Assembly (NCBI GenBank): GCA_023957995.1
Contig: JAMLGK010000014.1
Span: 1-64,000 of the forward strand
Reading direction: 5' to 3'
Length of the DNA: 64,000 nucleotides
Source: Microthrixaceae bacterium
Lineage (GTDB): Bacteria > Actinomycetota > Acidimicrobiia > Acidimicrobiales > Microtrichaceae
In this document: piece by piece, positions 16,845 through 25,458 of the stretch
Layout of the letters: every line of letters begins with the position of its first letter
Numbering within the stretch: position 1 is the stretch's first letter
Program-made: the position numbers and the translations under genes
Notes under the pieces: generated by a model
The model's database searches: none
What the model was told of the DNA's origin: nothing
The model's input: the letters and a program-made list of their open reading frames with translations, nothing else

Positions 16845-17597
16845 ATGAGAAACCCGATCATCGTGTTGTGGACCACCCCGAGATCCCGCTCCACGGCGTT
16901 CGAGCGGATGATGATCGAGCGCGGCGACCACACGGTGCTGGACGAGCCGTTCTCGGCTCGCTACTACTTCTCCTCGGAGCGACGGAGCCTCCGATACGAC
17001 GTGGAGGAGCCCGAATCCACCGGCGGGCGCGTGCTCGAGAGGATCCTCTCCGAGGCCGAACTCGCACCGGTGTTCGTCAAGGACATGGCCTACCACGCGA
17101 CCGGATTGCTCTCCGGTGAGTTCCTCTCGCACTTCACGAACACGTTCCTGATCCGCGAACCAGAAGCCACCTTGACCTCGTTCGCGCGCAAGTGGCCCGA
17201 CTTCACCGACGAAGAGGCCGGATTCTCAGCGCTCGGGCAGGCCTACGATCTCACCCGGGAGGAGCATGGGACGCCGGTGGTCCTCGACGGGGACGAGCTG
17301 GCATCGCAACCGGCGCGGATGATCGACCAGTGGTGCCGAGCGGTGGGCATTCCCTTCCTGCCCGAAGCACTCACCTGGCAACCCGGAATGGTTCCCGAGT
17401 GGTCGCGCTGGCAGGACTGGTATTCGGGTGTGGCCGAGAGCTCCGGGTTCGTGGCGCCGCAGGTTCGTCCCGGTCGGGGGCGACCGGCGACCGAGCCGGG
17501 TGCCGAAGCTCGGGCAGTTCTCTCCGAGCGCGCTGGAGTGCTGAGCGGTGCACGCGAGGTGTACCGGCGACTCGCCGAGTCGCGGCTCACTCCCTGA
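16845..17597 (+). CDS. Sulfotransferase-like protein
   Basis: A 250-aa protein whose N-terminus, LWTTPRSRSTAFERMM (residues 8-23), is a P-loop-like PAPS 5'-phosphosulfate-binding motif. FLIREPEATLTSF near 105 fits the 3'-phosphate-binding Arg/Ser region. VLDGDELASQP and WCRAVGIPFLPEAL are typical of the branched-chain-aminotransferase-like or bacterial sulfotransferase subgroup. The acceptor is unknown. ATG 16845 is the first in-frame start after the repeat-rich gap. The SMR pump gene follows after 68 bp on the same strand. Confidence 0.8.
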   Translation: MRNPIIVLWTTPRSRSTAFERMMIERGDHTVLDEPFSARYYFSSERRSLRYDVEEPESTGGRVLERILSEAELAPVFVKDMAYHATGLLSGEFLSHFTNTFLIREPEATLTSFARKWPDFTDEEAGFSALGQAYDLTREEHGTPVVLDGDELASQPARMIDQWCRAVGIPFLPEALTWQPGMVPEWSRWQDWYSGVAESSGFVAPQVRPGRGRPATEPGAEARAVLSERAGVLSGAREVYRRLAESRLTP

Positions 17598-17665
17598 GCC
17601 GCGACTGCTCGACGGCTCCGACGGTGGTGCGCGCCACGACCATCACCCACGGGTACCGTTCCGAG

Positions 17666-17992
17666 ATGGCTTGGATCTACCTCGGAATCGCAATCCTCAG
17701 CGAAGTACTGGGCACCTCGTTCCTCAAGGAGAGCGATGGATTCTCGAAACTCTGGCCCACCGTCATCTCCCTGACGGGCTATGCCCTGGCGCTGCTCATG
17801 CTGTCCCTGGCGGTACGCGAGATCAATCTCGGTATCGCCTATGCCATCTGGGCGGGCACCGGAACGGCCCTGATCGTGCTGATCGGCTGGTTGGTGTTGG
17901 GTCAGAAGATAGATGTGGCCGCGATCGTCGGCGTGTCGATGATCGTTGGTGGAGTGGTCGTGATCAACGCGTTCTCCACCGTCGAGAGCTGA
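17666..17992 (+). CDS. SMR family multidrug/quaternary ammonium efflux protein
   Basis: A 108-aa, four-helix small multidrug resistance protein (EmrE type). The membrane-embedded Glu lies in AILSEVLGTSFLKES near residue 13. LGIAYAIWAGTGTALIVLIGW is the conserved third-helix region. It acts as a proton-coupled antiporter, usually as a dual-topology or paired dimer; no second SMR gene is nearby, so a homodimer is expected. The ATG at 17666 is preceded by a weak purine stretch (CCGAG). Confidence 0.93.
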   Translation: MAWIYLGIAILSEVLGTSFLKESDGFSKLWPTVISLTGYALALLMLSLAVREINLGIAYAIWAGTGTALIVLIGWLVLGQKIDVAAIVGVSMIVGGVVVINAFSTVES

Positions 17993-17998
17993 ACCCGG

Positions 17999-18032
17999 AC
18001 GGTCCCTCGGAACCGGTCCGACGGTGGACCGT
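17999..18032. terminator. Possible bidirectional terminator
   Basis: ACGGTCC and GGACCGT (7-bp arms) close the gap between the convergent SMR and acyl-CoA ligase genes. The loop is long (20 nt) and no T-run is present. Confidence 0.25.
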
Positions 18033-19771
18033 CAGCGCTGGCTGGGCGTCAGGTCCTGATCCTCCATGAGATCGCTGTCGCGCAACTCCCGTTTGAGCAT
18101 CTTCCCCGAAGCATTGCGGGGGAGCTCGGACGTGGTCATGTGCAGCCGACTGGGGATCTTGAACGACGCCAGGTGGTTGCCCAGGTACTCGCGCAGCCCG
18201 TCGGCATCCAGGTGCTCGCCCTCCCGGACCCGCACGGTTGCGGCTACTTCCTCGCCCAGCCGTTCGTGGGGCAGGCCGTACACCGCCGCCTCGTAGACCG
18301 CAGGGTGTTCGTAGATCGCCGCCTCCACCTCCGCGCAGTAGACGTTCTCACCCCCGCGGAGCACCATGTCCTTGGCCCGGTCGGTTATGTAGAGGAATCC
18401 GTCCTCGTCGAGCCGACCGAGGTCGCCGGTGTGCAACCAACCGTCCACGATCGTCTCAGCGGTCTCATCAGGACGGTTCCAGTATCCGCGGATCAGGTGT
18501 GGGCCGGCCATCCAGATCTCCCCCAGGGCACCCACCGGCACCGGGTTGCCGTCCGGATCGCGAATCTCGACCGACATGATCGGAGTGCCGCGGCCGGTCG
18601 AGGTCGGATGGGTCAGGTAGTCACGCCCGCTGTTCTGGGGTCCGTAGGCGTTGGTCTCGGTCATGCCGTAGCCGATGTTCGGTCCGCCGTGCGCGAACCC
18701 GTCCTGCACCCTCCGCACCAACTTGGGTGGGGCCGGGGCTCCGCCGCCCCCGACATTGCGGAGGCTGGACGTGTCGAAGCTGTCGAAGTCAGGGCACTCG
18801 AGCAGGTCCCACGCCTGTGTCGGCACGCCGACGAACTGGGTCACCTTCTCCGCCTCTATCAGCTCCAGGGCTCGACGTGCGTCCCAGCGGTACATCATGA
18901 CCAGTTTCAGTCCGGCCGCGAACGAGCCCAGCATCACGGGGATACATCCGGTCACGTGGAACAGGGGCACGATGAGTATGAAGACCCGGGGTCCGCTCTC
19001 TCCGGCGGGACCGTCGGGTCCGGTCGATCCTGCAGCGCCGGCCGGCTCGCCATCGGCCTTCTCCCGGGCGACCTCTATCGCGCCCCGGCACGAGAACCCC
19101 AGAAGGGCCTGGCAGATCGCTCGGTGCGTGGACACCGCACCCTTCGGGGTGCCCGTGGTGCCCGATGTGTAGAGGATCGTTGCGTCGTCCTCGCCGTGCA
19201 CATCCACCTCGGGCATCGGGGTGCCGCGTTCGACCAACTCGGTCCAGTGCCGTGCCCCCGCGGGCAGCGGGCCCGATCCGCCGCGGGCAACGATCAGCGG
19301 GATTCCCCTGCGCTCACAGGGATCCGCTGCGCGTTCGGCCCGCTCGGGGTCGACGATCATCAAGCTCGGTGTGGCGTCACCGATCGCGAAGTCCACCTCA
19401 TCGGTGACCCACCATGCGTTGAAGGAGACAGACACCGCGCCGATGGACGTGATCGCCGCGAACGACACCACCCATTCCGGCAGGTTCCGCATCGCAATTC
19501 CCACCCGGTCACCCCGGCGGATCCCGTAGTCCTCCACGAGAACCGCAGCCAGTGCGTCAACCTCTGCCATGGTGTCGGCGAAGGTCCACCGCTCACCCTC
19601 GTAGACCATGAAGGTCGAGTCCCCGTGCCGGCGAGCGGCGTCGAACAGCTCCCTCAGGCTCGACGGAGCATTGCGGAATGCCCGGGTCGGACGTCCGGCC
19701 ACCTCGACCGTGGTCAACTCGAAGCGCGCGCCGGGAGCTGTGACTGCTTCCACCGCCTGCGAGTACGACAT
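18032..19771 (-). CDS. AMP-dependent acyl-CoA synthetase / ligase
   Basis: A 579-aa adenylate-forming enzyme that activates a carboxylic acid to its CoA thioester. The P-loop LYTSGTTGTPKGAVSTH is near residue 197, GYGMTETNAYGP is the A5-like motif, WLHTGDLGRLDEDGFLYITD is the hinge, and the catalytic Lys lies in ASGKMLKREL near the C-terminus. The ATG at 19771 has AAGGAG 6 nt upstream, which decides it over an in-frame ATG at 19822. It is last in the TetR-ADC-Rieske-ligase run and probably activates an acid produced by the oxygenase/decarboxylase pair. Substrate is not predictable from sequence. Confidence 0.92.
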   Translation of the reverse strand: MSYSQAVEAVTAPGARFELTTVEVAGRPTRAFRNAPSSLRELFDAARRHGDSTFMVYEGERWTFADTMAEVDALAAVLVEDYGIRRGDRVGIAMRNLPEWVVSFAAITSIGAVSVSFNAWWVTDEVDFAIGDATPSLMIVDPERAERAADPCERRGIPLIVARGGSGPLPAGARHWTELVERGTPMPEVDVHGEDDATILYTSGTTGTPKGAVSTHRAICQALLGFSCRGAIEVAREKADGEPAGAAGSTGPDGPAGESGPRVFILIVPLFHVTGCIPVMLGSFAAGLKLVMMYRWDARRALELIEAEKVTQFVGVPTQAWDLLECPDFDSFDTSSLRNVGGGGAPAPPKLVRRVQDGFAHGGPNIGYGMTETNAYGPQNSGRDYLTHPTSTGRGTPIMSVEIRDPDGNPVPVGALGEIWMAGPHLIRGYWNRPDETAETIVDGWLHTGDLGRLDEDGFLYITDRAKDMVLRGGENVYCAEVEAAIYEHPAVYEAAVYGLPHERLGEEVAATVRVREGEHLDADGLREYLGNHLASFKIPSRLHMTTSELPRNASGKMLKRELRDSDLMEDQDLTPSQR

Positions 19772-19840
19772 CCCGCTCTCCTTGAGAAAACACCGATCAT
19801 TCCGTGACGCAAACGTAGTCACTCGGCGGACGAACGACGA

Positions 19841-20992
19841 TCAGGGCGCCAGCCGCCCCGGATTGCCCTCGTAGAACTGCTCATACCAACGACGGAACTC
19901 CATCACGGGTCCATCGCCCTTCACCAACAGGGGCCGGTCGCGGAACACCTTGTCGCGCCAGATCGGTTGGTCGGCACCGAGGCCGAAGGGGCCGACCACT
20001 CCATCGATGATCTCGTCGGCCAGCTCCGCCATAGCGTGGGGGAGGTAGAAGTACCAGAGCAATCGCACATGGCGACGGTCGACCGGAGTGGTCGCACTCA
20101 GCACGCTCATGAGCCCGGGCACGCGCAGCAGGGCCACACCCGGACCGTAGGTCCAGCGGGTGAAGGTCAGGTTCTCCTCACTGAAGGTCTCCACCACCGT
20201 CGAGAAGGGTCCGTCGGTGCTGAACCTGGATGTGGACGCATCGAGCGCTTCGCGTCGGTGGACGAAGTGGAAGTGCGTGTAGTCGACGTTGTTCTCCGCC
20301 ATGTCCTGCAGGGCCGCGGTGAAGGCGCCCCTCCACTCGATCCCGTCGGCGAAGTCGGCGTCGGCCGGCTCGGTGATCTCGGGCACCTCATAGGTGGGGT
20401 CTTCTCCAGCCACGTGGTACCAGAACAGGACCATTCCGTTGACCTCGCGCACCGGATAGCTGCGCACGCAGGCCCGCGACGGGATCCGCCCGGTCGAATA
20501 GGGGATCTCGACACACGCCCCACTGCTGTCGAACTCCCAGCCGTGGTAGGGGCACGCCAGGGTGGAGCCCTCCACCGCCCCACCGCCGAGATGACCACCC
20601 AGATGCGGACAGTACGCATCGACCACACCGAGCTCGCCGTCGCCACCGCGGAACACCACCAGCTCCCGGGAGGCCGCGATCGTCGAGAGCACATCACCAG
20701 CAGCCAGGTCCGACGAAGCCGCGAGTGCGTACCAGCCGTTGGGGACGGGCGGCGGCTCGCCCCTGCCGTCCAACTCGTAGGGCAGGTCATCGACCTCCAG
20801 GGGCATGCCGGCAGTACGCGTGGCCCGCCGATCGGTGGGCACCACCGAGGATCTCGCCGGCAACACCGTGTCCCAGACGTCGCGCTCACGCAGGGGCGCG
20901 CCATCGCCGTCGCTCATGTCATCGGTTTGGGTTACAGCCCCGGGGGCTCTGGAGCCGCTGCCGGTGGCGTCGGCTTCCGTCGAGTCGGTCAT
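19841..20992 (-). CDS. Rieske non-haem iron oxygenase, KshA/aromatic-ring-hydroxylase type
   Basis: Oxygenase component (383 aa) with an N-terminal Rieske [2Fe-2S] domain, CPHLGGHLGGG (C128, H130) and CPYHGWEF (C147, H150). The C-terminal mononuclear iron site is NNVDYTHFHFVH (D235, H238, H243). The layout resembles 3-ketosteroid 9-alpha-hydroxylase and related single-component oxygenases, which need a separate reductase not seen here. The ATG overlaps the stop of the acetoacetate decarboxylase-like gene (ATGA), so the two are coupled. The N-terminal ~40 residues are low-complexity and may be partly untranslated. Confidence 0.92.
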   Translation of the reverse strand: MTDSTEADATGSGSRAPGAVTQTDDMSDGDGAPLRERDVWDTVLPARSSVVPTDRRATRTAGMPLEVDDLPYELDGRGEPPPVPNGWYALAASSDLAAGDVLSTIAASRELVVFRGGDGELGVVDAYCPHLGGHLGGGAVEGSTLACPYHGWEFDSSGACVEIPYSTGRIPSRACVRSYPVREVNGMVLFWYHVAGEDPTYEVPEITEPADADFADGIEWRGAFTAALQDMAENNVDYTHFHFVHRREALDASTSRFSTDGPFSTVVETFSEENLTFTRWTYGPGVALLRVPGLMSVLSATTPVDRRHVRLLWYFYLPHAMAELADEIIDGVVGPFGLGADQPIWRDKVFRDRPLLVKGDGPVMEFRRWYEQFYEGNPGRLAP

Positions 20993-21753
20993 GACCTGGG
21001 TCCTCCCCTTGATCCGGGCCAGCGCGACCCGCCGATGGTGTCCACGTGCGCCCAGAAGGCGTCGGGGTCCAGTGGCTCGTCGAGGGTGATCTCTCGTGCG
21101 GTGTGCCTGGTCGTGACCAGCTCGGCCGTTGCCCCACCGGTCACAGGCAGAAGCGAGGTATAGGGATCCCAGGGACTGTCGTGGAGCCTGAGCTCACCGT
21201 CCAGGGTCTCCACGTGGGTCACCACGCCCGCTGTGCGAACCCTCACCACATGGGGTGGGAAGTCGTATGCACCCTCGGTGCCCCCGACCGCCCTCGACAC
21301 CTTGATCCACCATTCGTTCTCCTCGACCTCGACGCCATCGGGTTCAGGAGCGCCGCTGACCGTGCCGTCGTAGTCGAGGAACGTATGGCCCTGATGGGTG
21401 CAACTCGCATGAATCCCGTCACCCAGTCTGAAGTAGCGGATCGAACACGGGAACTTGGGTTGGCCGTTCACCTCACGGCTCCCGAAGATCGCAGCCTCCT
21501 GATCGATTCCGATTCCGAGGTTGTACTGCCCGTCGATCCCGCGCCAGCGTGCCGGCACCTTGGTACTCACCCCGTACTCGGGTTCGCCGAGAACCGGCAC
21601 GCAGTAGATGCCGATCTGCACGATCGGTTCACCCCAGGGATCCATGCCCGGGGGCAGCAGATCCGCGATCCGCGCCGGGTCCGACCGGTAGCGCAGCACG
21701 AGCTTCGGGCGTCCTGCGATCTCTCCCGGCCTGGTGGTTGGTGTCTCACTCAT
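20989..21753 (-). CDS. Acetoacetate decarboxylase family protein
   Basis: 254 aa. SREVNGQPKFPCS (Lys near residue 100) matches the Schiff-base lysine region of acetoacetate decarboxylase, and YCVPVLGEPEYGVSTKVP fits the family fold. Many ADC-like proteins in actinobacterial catabolic clusters act on other oxo-acids or as hydrolases or aldolases, so the substrate is open. The start overlaps the end of the TetR gene by 8 bp and the stop overlaps the Rieske gene start by 4 bp, giving a tight operon. Confidence 0.88.
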   Translation of the reverse strand: MSETPTTRPGEIAGRPKLVLRYRSDPARIADLLPPGMDPWGEPIVQIGIYCVPVLGEPEYGVSTKVPARWRGIDGQYNLGIGIDQEAAIFGSREVNGQPKFPCSIRYFRLGDGIHASCTHQGHTFLDYDGTVSGAPEPDGVEVEENEWWIKVSRAVGGTEGAYDFPPHVVRVRTAGVVTHVETLDGELRLHDSPWDPYTSLLPVTGGATAELVTTRHTAREITLDEPLDPDAFWAHVDTIGGSRWPGSRGGPRS

Positions 21754-22486
21754 CGGGTGACTCCCTCTTGGTGGAAGCGGTGGCCTTCGTGGAAGCGGTG
21801 GCCAACAGACCGACCACGACAGCACCGAGTGTCGCGGCGAGGAGTGCCTCCAGGTCTGCCGGTTCGCCCATGGCGGCGAGGGACTCGGCGCTGACCCGCT
21901 CGTCGTCGACGCCGGCCCAGAGCGCTGCCGGCGTGAGATCCTCGGGGACCGTCTCGTCGGATCGCCAGGCACCGACCAGGAACCCTGCGATGCACAACAG
22001 GATCGCCCTCATCGCATCGCGGGCCCGCGCACCGCGGAGGCCCGCCGATTCGAGTTCGGCGAGCAGGGAGATCTCGAGCGGTAGCTCCAGGAGTGTGGTT
22101 GCTCCCACCTGTCCGGCCAGCGCGGTGACGTTGCGGTGAGCCAGGGCGTTGCGCCAGATGTTCATGGCCGCGTCGGTCACCCTCTCGGCGGGCGTCTCTC
22201 CGACCACCTCCGCGGTTCCGAGCCGAGCGGCCAGGGCTTCGATGAGAGCTATCACCAACTCGTCCCGGTTGCCGACGTGCCAGTAGATCGTCGTGGTGGT
22301 CACACCCAGTTCGGATGCGAGCCCGCGCATCGTGAGGGCACGGCCGCCATCGCGCTCCACGATCGCCAGCGCGGCGTCGACCACGTCGTGTGCGGTGAGT
22401 CCGGCGTGGACGGTCCTCGACCGTTCTGCCCTGCTTCTGGTGGCAGCGCTGTCGGTGGAGCTGCTTCTCGTGGAGGTGGTGCTCAC
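21746..22486 (-). CDS. TetR family transcriptional regulator
   Basis: 246 aa. The N-terminal HTH (about residues 52-77: LTMRGLASELGV, TIYWHVGNRDEL) is typical of TetR/AcrR, followed by a helical ligand domain. It heads the ADC-Rieske-ligase operon and is divergent from the amidohydrolase-SDR-CMD operon. The 204-bp divergent gap holds inverted repeats that could be its operator. The C-terminal ATASTKATASTK comes from an 18-bp period DNA repeat next to the stop. Confidence 0.93.
   Translation of the reverse strand: MSTTSTRSSSTDSAATRSRAERSRTVHAGLTAHDVVDAALAIVERDGGRALTMRGLASELGVTTTTIYWHVGNRDELVIALIEALAARLGTAEVVGETPAERVTDAAMNIWRNALAHRNVTALAGQVGATTLLELPLEISLLAELESAGLRGARARDAMRAILLCIAGFLVGAWRSDETVPEDLTPAALWAGVDDERVSAESLAAMGEPADLEALLAATLGAVVVGLLATASTKATASTKRESPDE
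21771..21803. repeat. 15-bp exact direct repeat with 18-bp period at the 3' end of the TetR gene
   Basis: GTGGAAGCGGTGGCC occurs at 21771 and 21789. It encodes the duplicated ATASTK segment just before the TetR stop. Confidence 0.9.
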
Positions 22487-22538
22487 TTGTGCGCCTGGTT
22501 CCCCGCGACGGTCTGTTCTCCGGTGACGTTCTGCTCCT

Positions 22539-22610
22539 GTGCAGCGGCCCTACCCGGTGCAGTGGCCCTACCTGGAGCCGTGGTCTTGCCTGGAGCCGTG
22601 GTCTTGCCTG
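22539..22610. repeat. Two adjacent pairs of 18-bp tandem repeats
   Basis: Unit A, GTGCAGCGGCCCTACCCG, is repeated with two mismatches (22539, 22557). Unit B, GAGCCGTGGTCTTGCCTG, is repeated exactly (22575, 22593). They fill the TetR-side half of the divergent gap. Confidence 0.95.
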
Positions 22611-22625
22611 TGACGATGTTCAAGT

Positions 22626-22664
22626 CTTGCACGGCGTTCAAGTGGTGTGCAAGGCTTGCGCAAG
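22626..22664. promoter_or_regulatory. Candidate TetR operator region
   Basis: CTTGCAC (22626) and GTGCAAG (22647) form an inverted repeat. CTTGCGCAAG (22655-22664) is a perfect 10-bp palindrome sharing the CTTGC half-site. Lying 27 bp before the amidohydrolase ATG and in the shared gap with the TetR gene, these are the best operator candidates. Confidence 0.5.
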
Positions 22665-22690
22665 CGTTCAACCAGACCAGGGGGCCTACC

Positions 22691-23977
22691 ATGGCGGATC
22701 CATTCGCGGGTGTAGACACGTCCGACGCTCCATATGTGATCGTGTCATCGGACACCCACGCCGGACTGCAGGTGGAGGACTACCGCGAGCACCTGGAGTC
22801 GAGATACCACCGCCAGTTCGACGAGTGGGCGGCCGAGCGGCACAACCATCGTCGACTGATGGAAGAGATGAATGGTGACTACGTCGAGAAGTGGGAGAGC
22901 GACAACGCCGAGGGGCTGAGGGGCGCCTACGACCCCGACATCCGCGACAAGGAGCTGGATTCCGACGGCATCGCCGGCGAGGTGATCTTCGCGGACGGAG
23001 ACGCGGTGACCGGCCAGGAGTCGCCGCCCTTCGGTGCCGGTCTCGCCGCCGGACAGATCACCGACCCCGAGCTGGCGTTCGCCGGAGCACGGGCCCACAA
23101 CCGCTGGCTGGAGGGATTCTGCGCCACCAATCCCCCACGCCGCGCGGGCGTCGCCCTCGTACCGATCATCCACGACATCGACGAGTCGGTGCGCGAGATC
23201 GAGACGCTGGCAGGAAAACCCGGGATCAAGGGAATCATGATCCCGACCATGTGGCACGACAAACCCTCCTACGGCCATCCCAGCTACGACCCGGTGTGGG
23301 CTGCGTGTGCCGAAGCCGGACTCGTCGTGCACACGCACTCCGGCGAGGGCGACTGGGACTCCTACAACGACAACCTCGCCCAGTTCGTGCTCGAGGTGCC
23401 CTTCTGGACCCACCGAGCGCTCTGGCAACTCATGTTGTCGGGAAAGTTCGACAAGTTCCCGGGGCTCAAGTACGCGGTGGTCGAATGTGGATCGTGGTGG
23501 CTCGGCGATCTCCTGTGGAAGGCCGATACGAGCTTCGGTGCCAATCCGAAGGTGAAGAAGCTCAACGCCATGACCAAGGGACTCATATCGAAGCTGCCCT
23601 CGGAGTACGTGGGCACCAATGTGTTCATCGGTGCATCCACGATGAGCCGCGAGGAGATCCGACGACGTCACCGCAACGGGATCGACGCCCTGATGTGGGG
23701 CACTGACTACCCGCACCCGGAAGGCTCCTGGCCACACACCCGCGAGCGCCTCGAGACCGACTTCCGGGACGTCTCCATCGAAGACACCCGGCTGCTGCTC
23801 GGACTGAACGCAGTGCGCTGCTACGACCTGGATCTTCCCGCGCTGGAGACGATCGCGGCCGGCGTGGGCCCCACTCCGGAGCAACTCAACCAGGACCCGG
23901 ATCTGCGGACCTCTCCGGACGCGATCCGCGAGGCACGTTGGTGGTTCGACGACTACGGGATGGAATGGAAGGGCTGA
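22691..23977 (+). CDS. Amidohydrolase family protein (metal-dependent, ACMSD-like TIM barrel)
   Basis: 428 aa. SSDTHAG near residue 19 matches the first metal-binding strand, HTHSGEGDW is the central His region and MWGTDYPHPEGSWP near 340 is the final Asp strand, as in amidohydrolase-2/ACMSD-like decarboxylases and hydrolases. Homologues are common in actinobacterial aromatic and terpenoid degradation clusters. The ATG at 22691 follows the operator-like repeats. The stop TGA overlaps the SDR start (TGATG), so the two are coupled. Confidence 0.9.
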   Translation: MADPFAGVDTSDAPYVIVSSDTHAGLQVEDYREHLESRYHRQFDEWAAERHNHRRLMEEMNGDYVEKWESDNAEGLRGAYDPDIRDKELDSDGIAGEVIFADGDAVTGQESPPFGAGLAAGQITDPELAFAGARAHNRWLEGFCATNPPRRAGVALVPIIHDIDESVREIETLAGKPGIKGIMIPTMWHDKPSYGHPSYDPVWAACAEAGLVVHTHSGEGDWDSYNDNLAQFVLEVPFWTHRALWQLMLSGKFDKFPGLKYAVVECGSWWLGDLLWKADTSFGANPKVKKLNAMTKGLISKLPSEYVGTNVFIGASTMSREEIRRRHRNGIDALMWGTDYPHPEGSWPHTRERLETDFRDVSIEDTRLLLGLNAVRCYDLDLPALETIAAGVGPTPEQLNQDPDLRTSPDAIREARWWFDDYGMEWKG

Positions 23978-24885
23978 TGTCGGGAACTGCCGGGGAGTCC
24001 CAACCGATCGACCCGGCCGGCAAGGTGGCGGTGGTCACCGGCGGCGCCAGTGGCATCGGCCGGTCCATCTGTGAGGCGCTCCTGCGTCGCGGCGCCACGG
24101 TGGTGATCGCGGACGTGCAACAGGATGCTCTGGACGACACGGTGTCGGAGCTCTCGGAGCTCGGCGCGGTGGAAGGGCGCGTCACCGATGTATCGGACGA
24201 GGTCTCGACCCGAGCCCTCGCCGAACATGTCTTCGGTACCCACCAACGCTGCAACCTGTTGTTCCTCAACGCCGGAGTGACCTCCGGGGGCGGAGGCCTC
24301 CCCTGGCAGCAGGAACCCAACGACTGGCGCTGGTGTTTCGGGGTGAACGTGTTCGGCGTGGGCATCGGTGTGAGCGAGTTCCTGCCACGCATGCTCGAAA
24401 CCGGCGAGCCCGGTCAGGTGATCACCACCTCGTCGGGTGACGGTGGGTTCGCGCCGGTGGCGACCGCATCGGTCTATGCCGCTTCCAAGGCGGCGGTTTC
24501 GTGCTTCACCGAAGCGCTCCAGCTGAACCTGTTGCGAGAGGAGGCGGCCGTGCTCGCGTCGGTGTTCTACCCGTCGGGCGGACTCATGGACACCGGTCTC
24601 TACAGCGCCACCCGCAACCGTCCATCGCACCTGGCACGCACCGGCGAGGGAACCGGCAGACGCTCGATGACCTTCGATGAGCTCAAGGAGCGGGTGGCCA
24701 GGGCGACCGGCAGCGAACCTCCGGTGGCAGACATCGCCGCGCTGGGAGAGTTCGCGGTCGAGGGAGCCCTCGAGAGGCGCTACATCATCGCCCACGACCT
24801 CGACGACACCGAGGAGCTGTTGCACCGACGGGCCGACTCCATAGGCCGGGCCCAGCTCCCTCCGTCACACCGCATCGGTCTGTGA
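23977..24885 (+). CDS. SDR family NAD(P)-dependent oxidoreductase
   Basis: 302-aa classical short-chain dehydrogenase. The cofactor motif TGGASGIG lies at residues 21-28, NAGV is at strand 4, a catalytic Ser lies around TTSSGDGG, and VYAASKAAV supplies the Tyr-x3-Lys pair. It probably oxidises an alcohol or reduces a ketone in the same pathway as the amidohydrolase. The start shares one base with the amidohydrolase stop; a CMD-family gene follows after 75 bp containing a 14-bp repeat. Confidence 0.92.
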   Translation: MSGTAGESQPIDPAGKVAVVTGGASGIGRSICEALLRRGATVVIADVQQDALDDTVSELSELGAVEGRVTDVSDEVSTRALAEHVFGTHQRCNLLFLNAGVTSGGGGLPWQQEPNDWRWCFGVNVFGVGIGVSEFLPRMLETGEPGQVITTSSGDGGFAPVATASVYAASKAAVSCFTEALQLNLLREEAAVLASVFYPSGGLMDTGLYSATRNRPSHLARTGEGTGRRSMTFDELKERVARATGSEPPVADIAALGEFAVEGALERRYIIAHDLDDTEELLHRRADSIGRAQLPPSHRIGL

Positions 24886-24907
24886 GGCCGCCCACCGAGT
24901 CAGTATT

Positions 24908-24949
24908 GGCGACCGTGTAGCGGCGACCGTGTAGCGGCGACCGAGTATT
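24908..24949. repeat. 14-bp tandem repeat, 3 copies
   Basis: GGCGACCGTGTAGC twice exactly, then GGCGACCGAGTATT. It lies just before the ribosome-binding site of the CMD-family gene. Confidence 0.9.
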
Positions 24950-24960
24950 GGAAGGAACCA

Positions 24961-25398
24961 GTGAGCAGCGAACCCGACAGTCAGCAGTCCGACAGCGACC
25001 GGGCCGGGGCGCCCGGGCCGAGCGGAGATCCCTCCCGCTACGAGCAGGGCGCCGCGATGATCCGAGAGGTCTACGCCGGCAACGTGGTCGATCTGCCCGA
25101 GGGCGCGATGCCCTTCAACGATGTGATGATGCGCAGTCTCTTCGCCGAGGTGTGGGACCGCGATGTGCTCCCGATCGATTCGAGACGTCTCCTGATAATG
25201 GGCGTGATCGCAGCGCGCGGCCAGACCGACACCTGGAGGATCCAGGCACGGGCTGCACTGGACCGGGGAGAGCTCACCCCCGACGAGCTGCGCGAGACGC
25301 TCGTCATGCTGGCCCCCTACGCGGGCTACCCCGTGGTGGCGCCACTCATCGTCCCCACCGAGGAAGTCATATCCGAGTTCGCCCGACGGGAGAAGTGA
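24961..25398 (+). CDS. Carboxymuconolactone decarboxylase (CMD) family protein lacking Cys and His
   Basis: 145 aa, GTG start with GGAAGGA upstream. The CMD-like core is LFAEVWDRDVLPIDSRRLLI followed by GVIAARGQTDTWRIQARAAL and the ELTPDELRETLVMLAPYAGYP helix. It has neither the CxxC of AhpD-like peroxidases nor any histidine, so a thiol peroxidase role is excluded and the catalytic His of true CMD is missing. It is likely an accessory or divergent enzyme of the amidohydrolase/SDR pathway. Confidence 0.82.
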   Translation: MSSEPDSQQSDSDRAGAPGPSGDPSRYEQGAAMIREVYAGNVVDLPEGAMPFNDVMMRSLFAEVWDRDVLPIDSRRLLIMGVIAARGQTDTWRIQARAALDRGELTPDELRETLVMLAPYAGYPVVAPLIVPTEEVISEFARREK

Positions 25399-25404
25399 AC
25401 GCGG

Positions 25405-25426
25405 CGGCGAGCTGACCCACTCGCCG
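25405..25426. terminator. Hairpin between convergent genes
   Basis: CGGCGAG and CTCGCCG (7-bp arms, 8-nt loop) lie between the convergent CMD and patatin genes. It could terminate both; no T-run. Confidence 0.4.
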
Positions 25427-25458
25427 GAACCATCCAGCGGCCGGTCACGGATCCGGAG

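Noticed and set aside
16647..17132. N-terminal extension of the Coq4-like protein to 499 residues
   Set aside because: The extra part is antisense to the sulfotransferase gene and to repeat-rich DNA.
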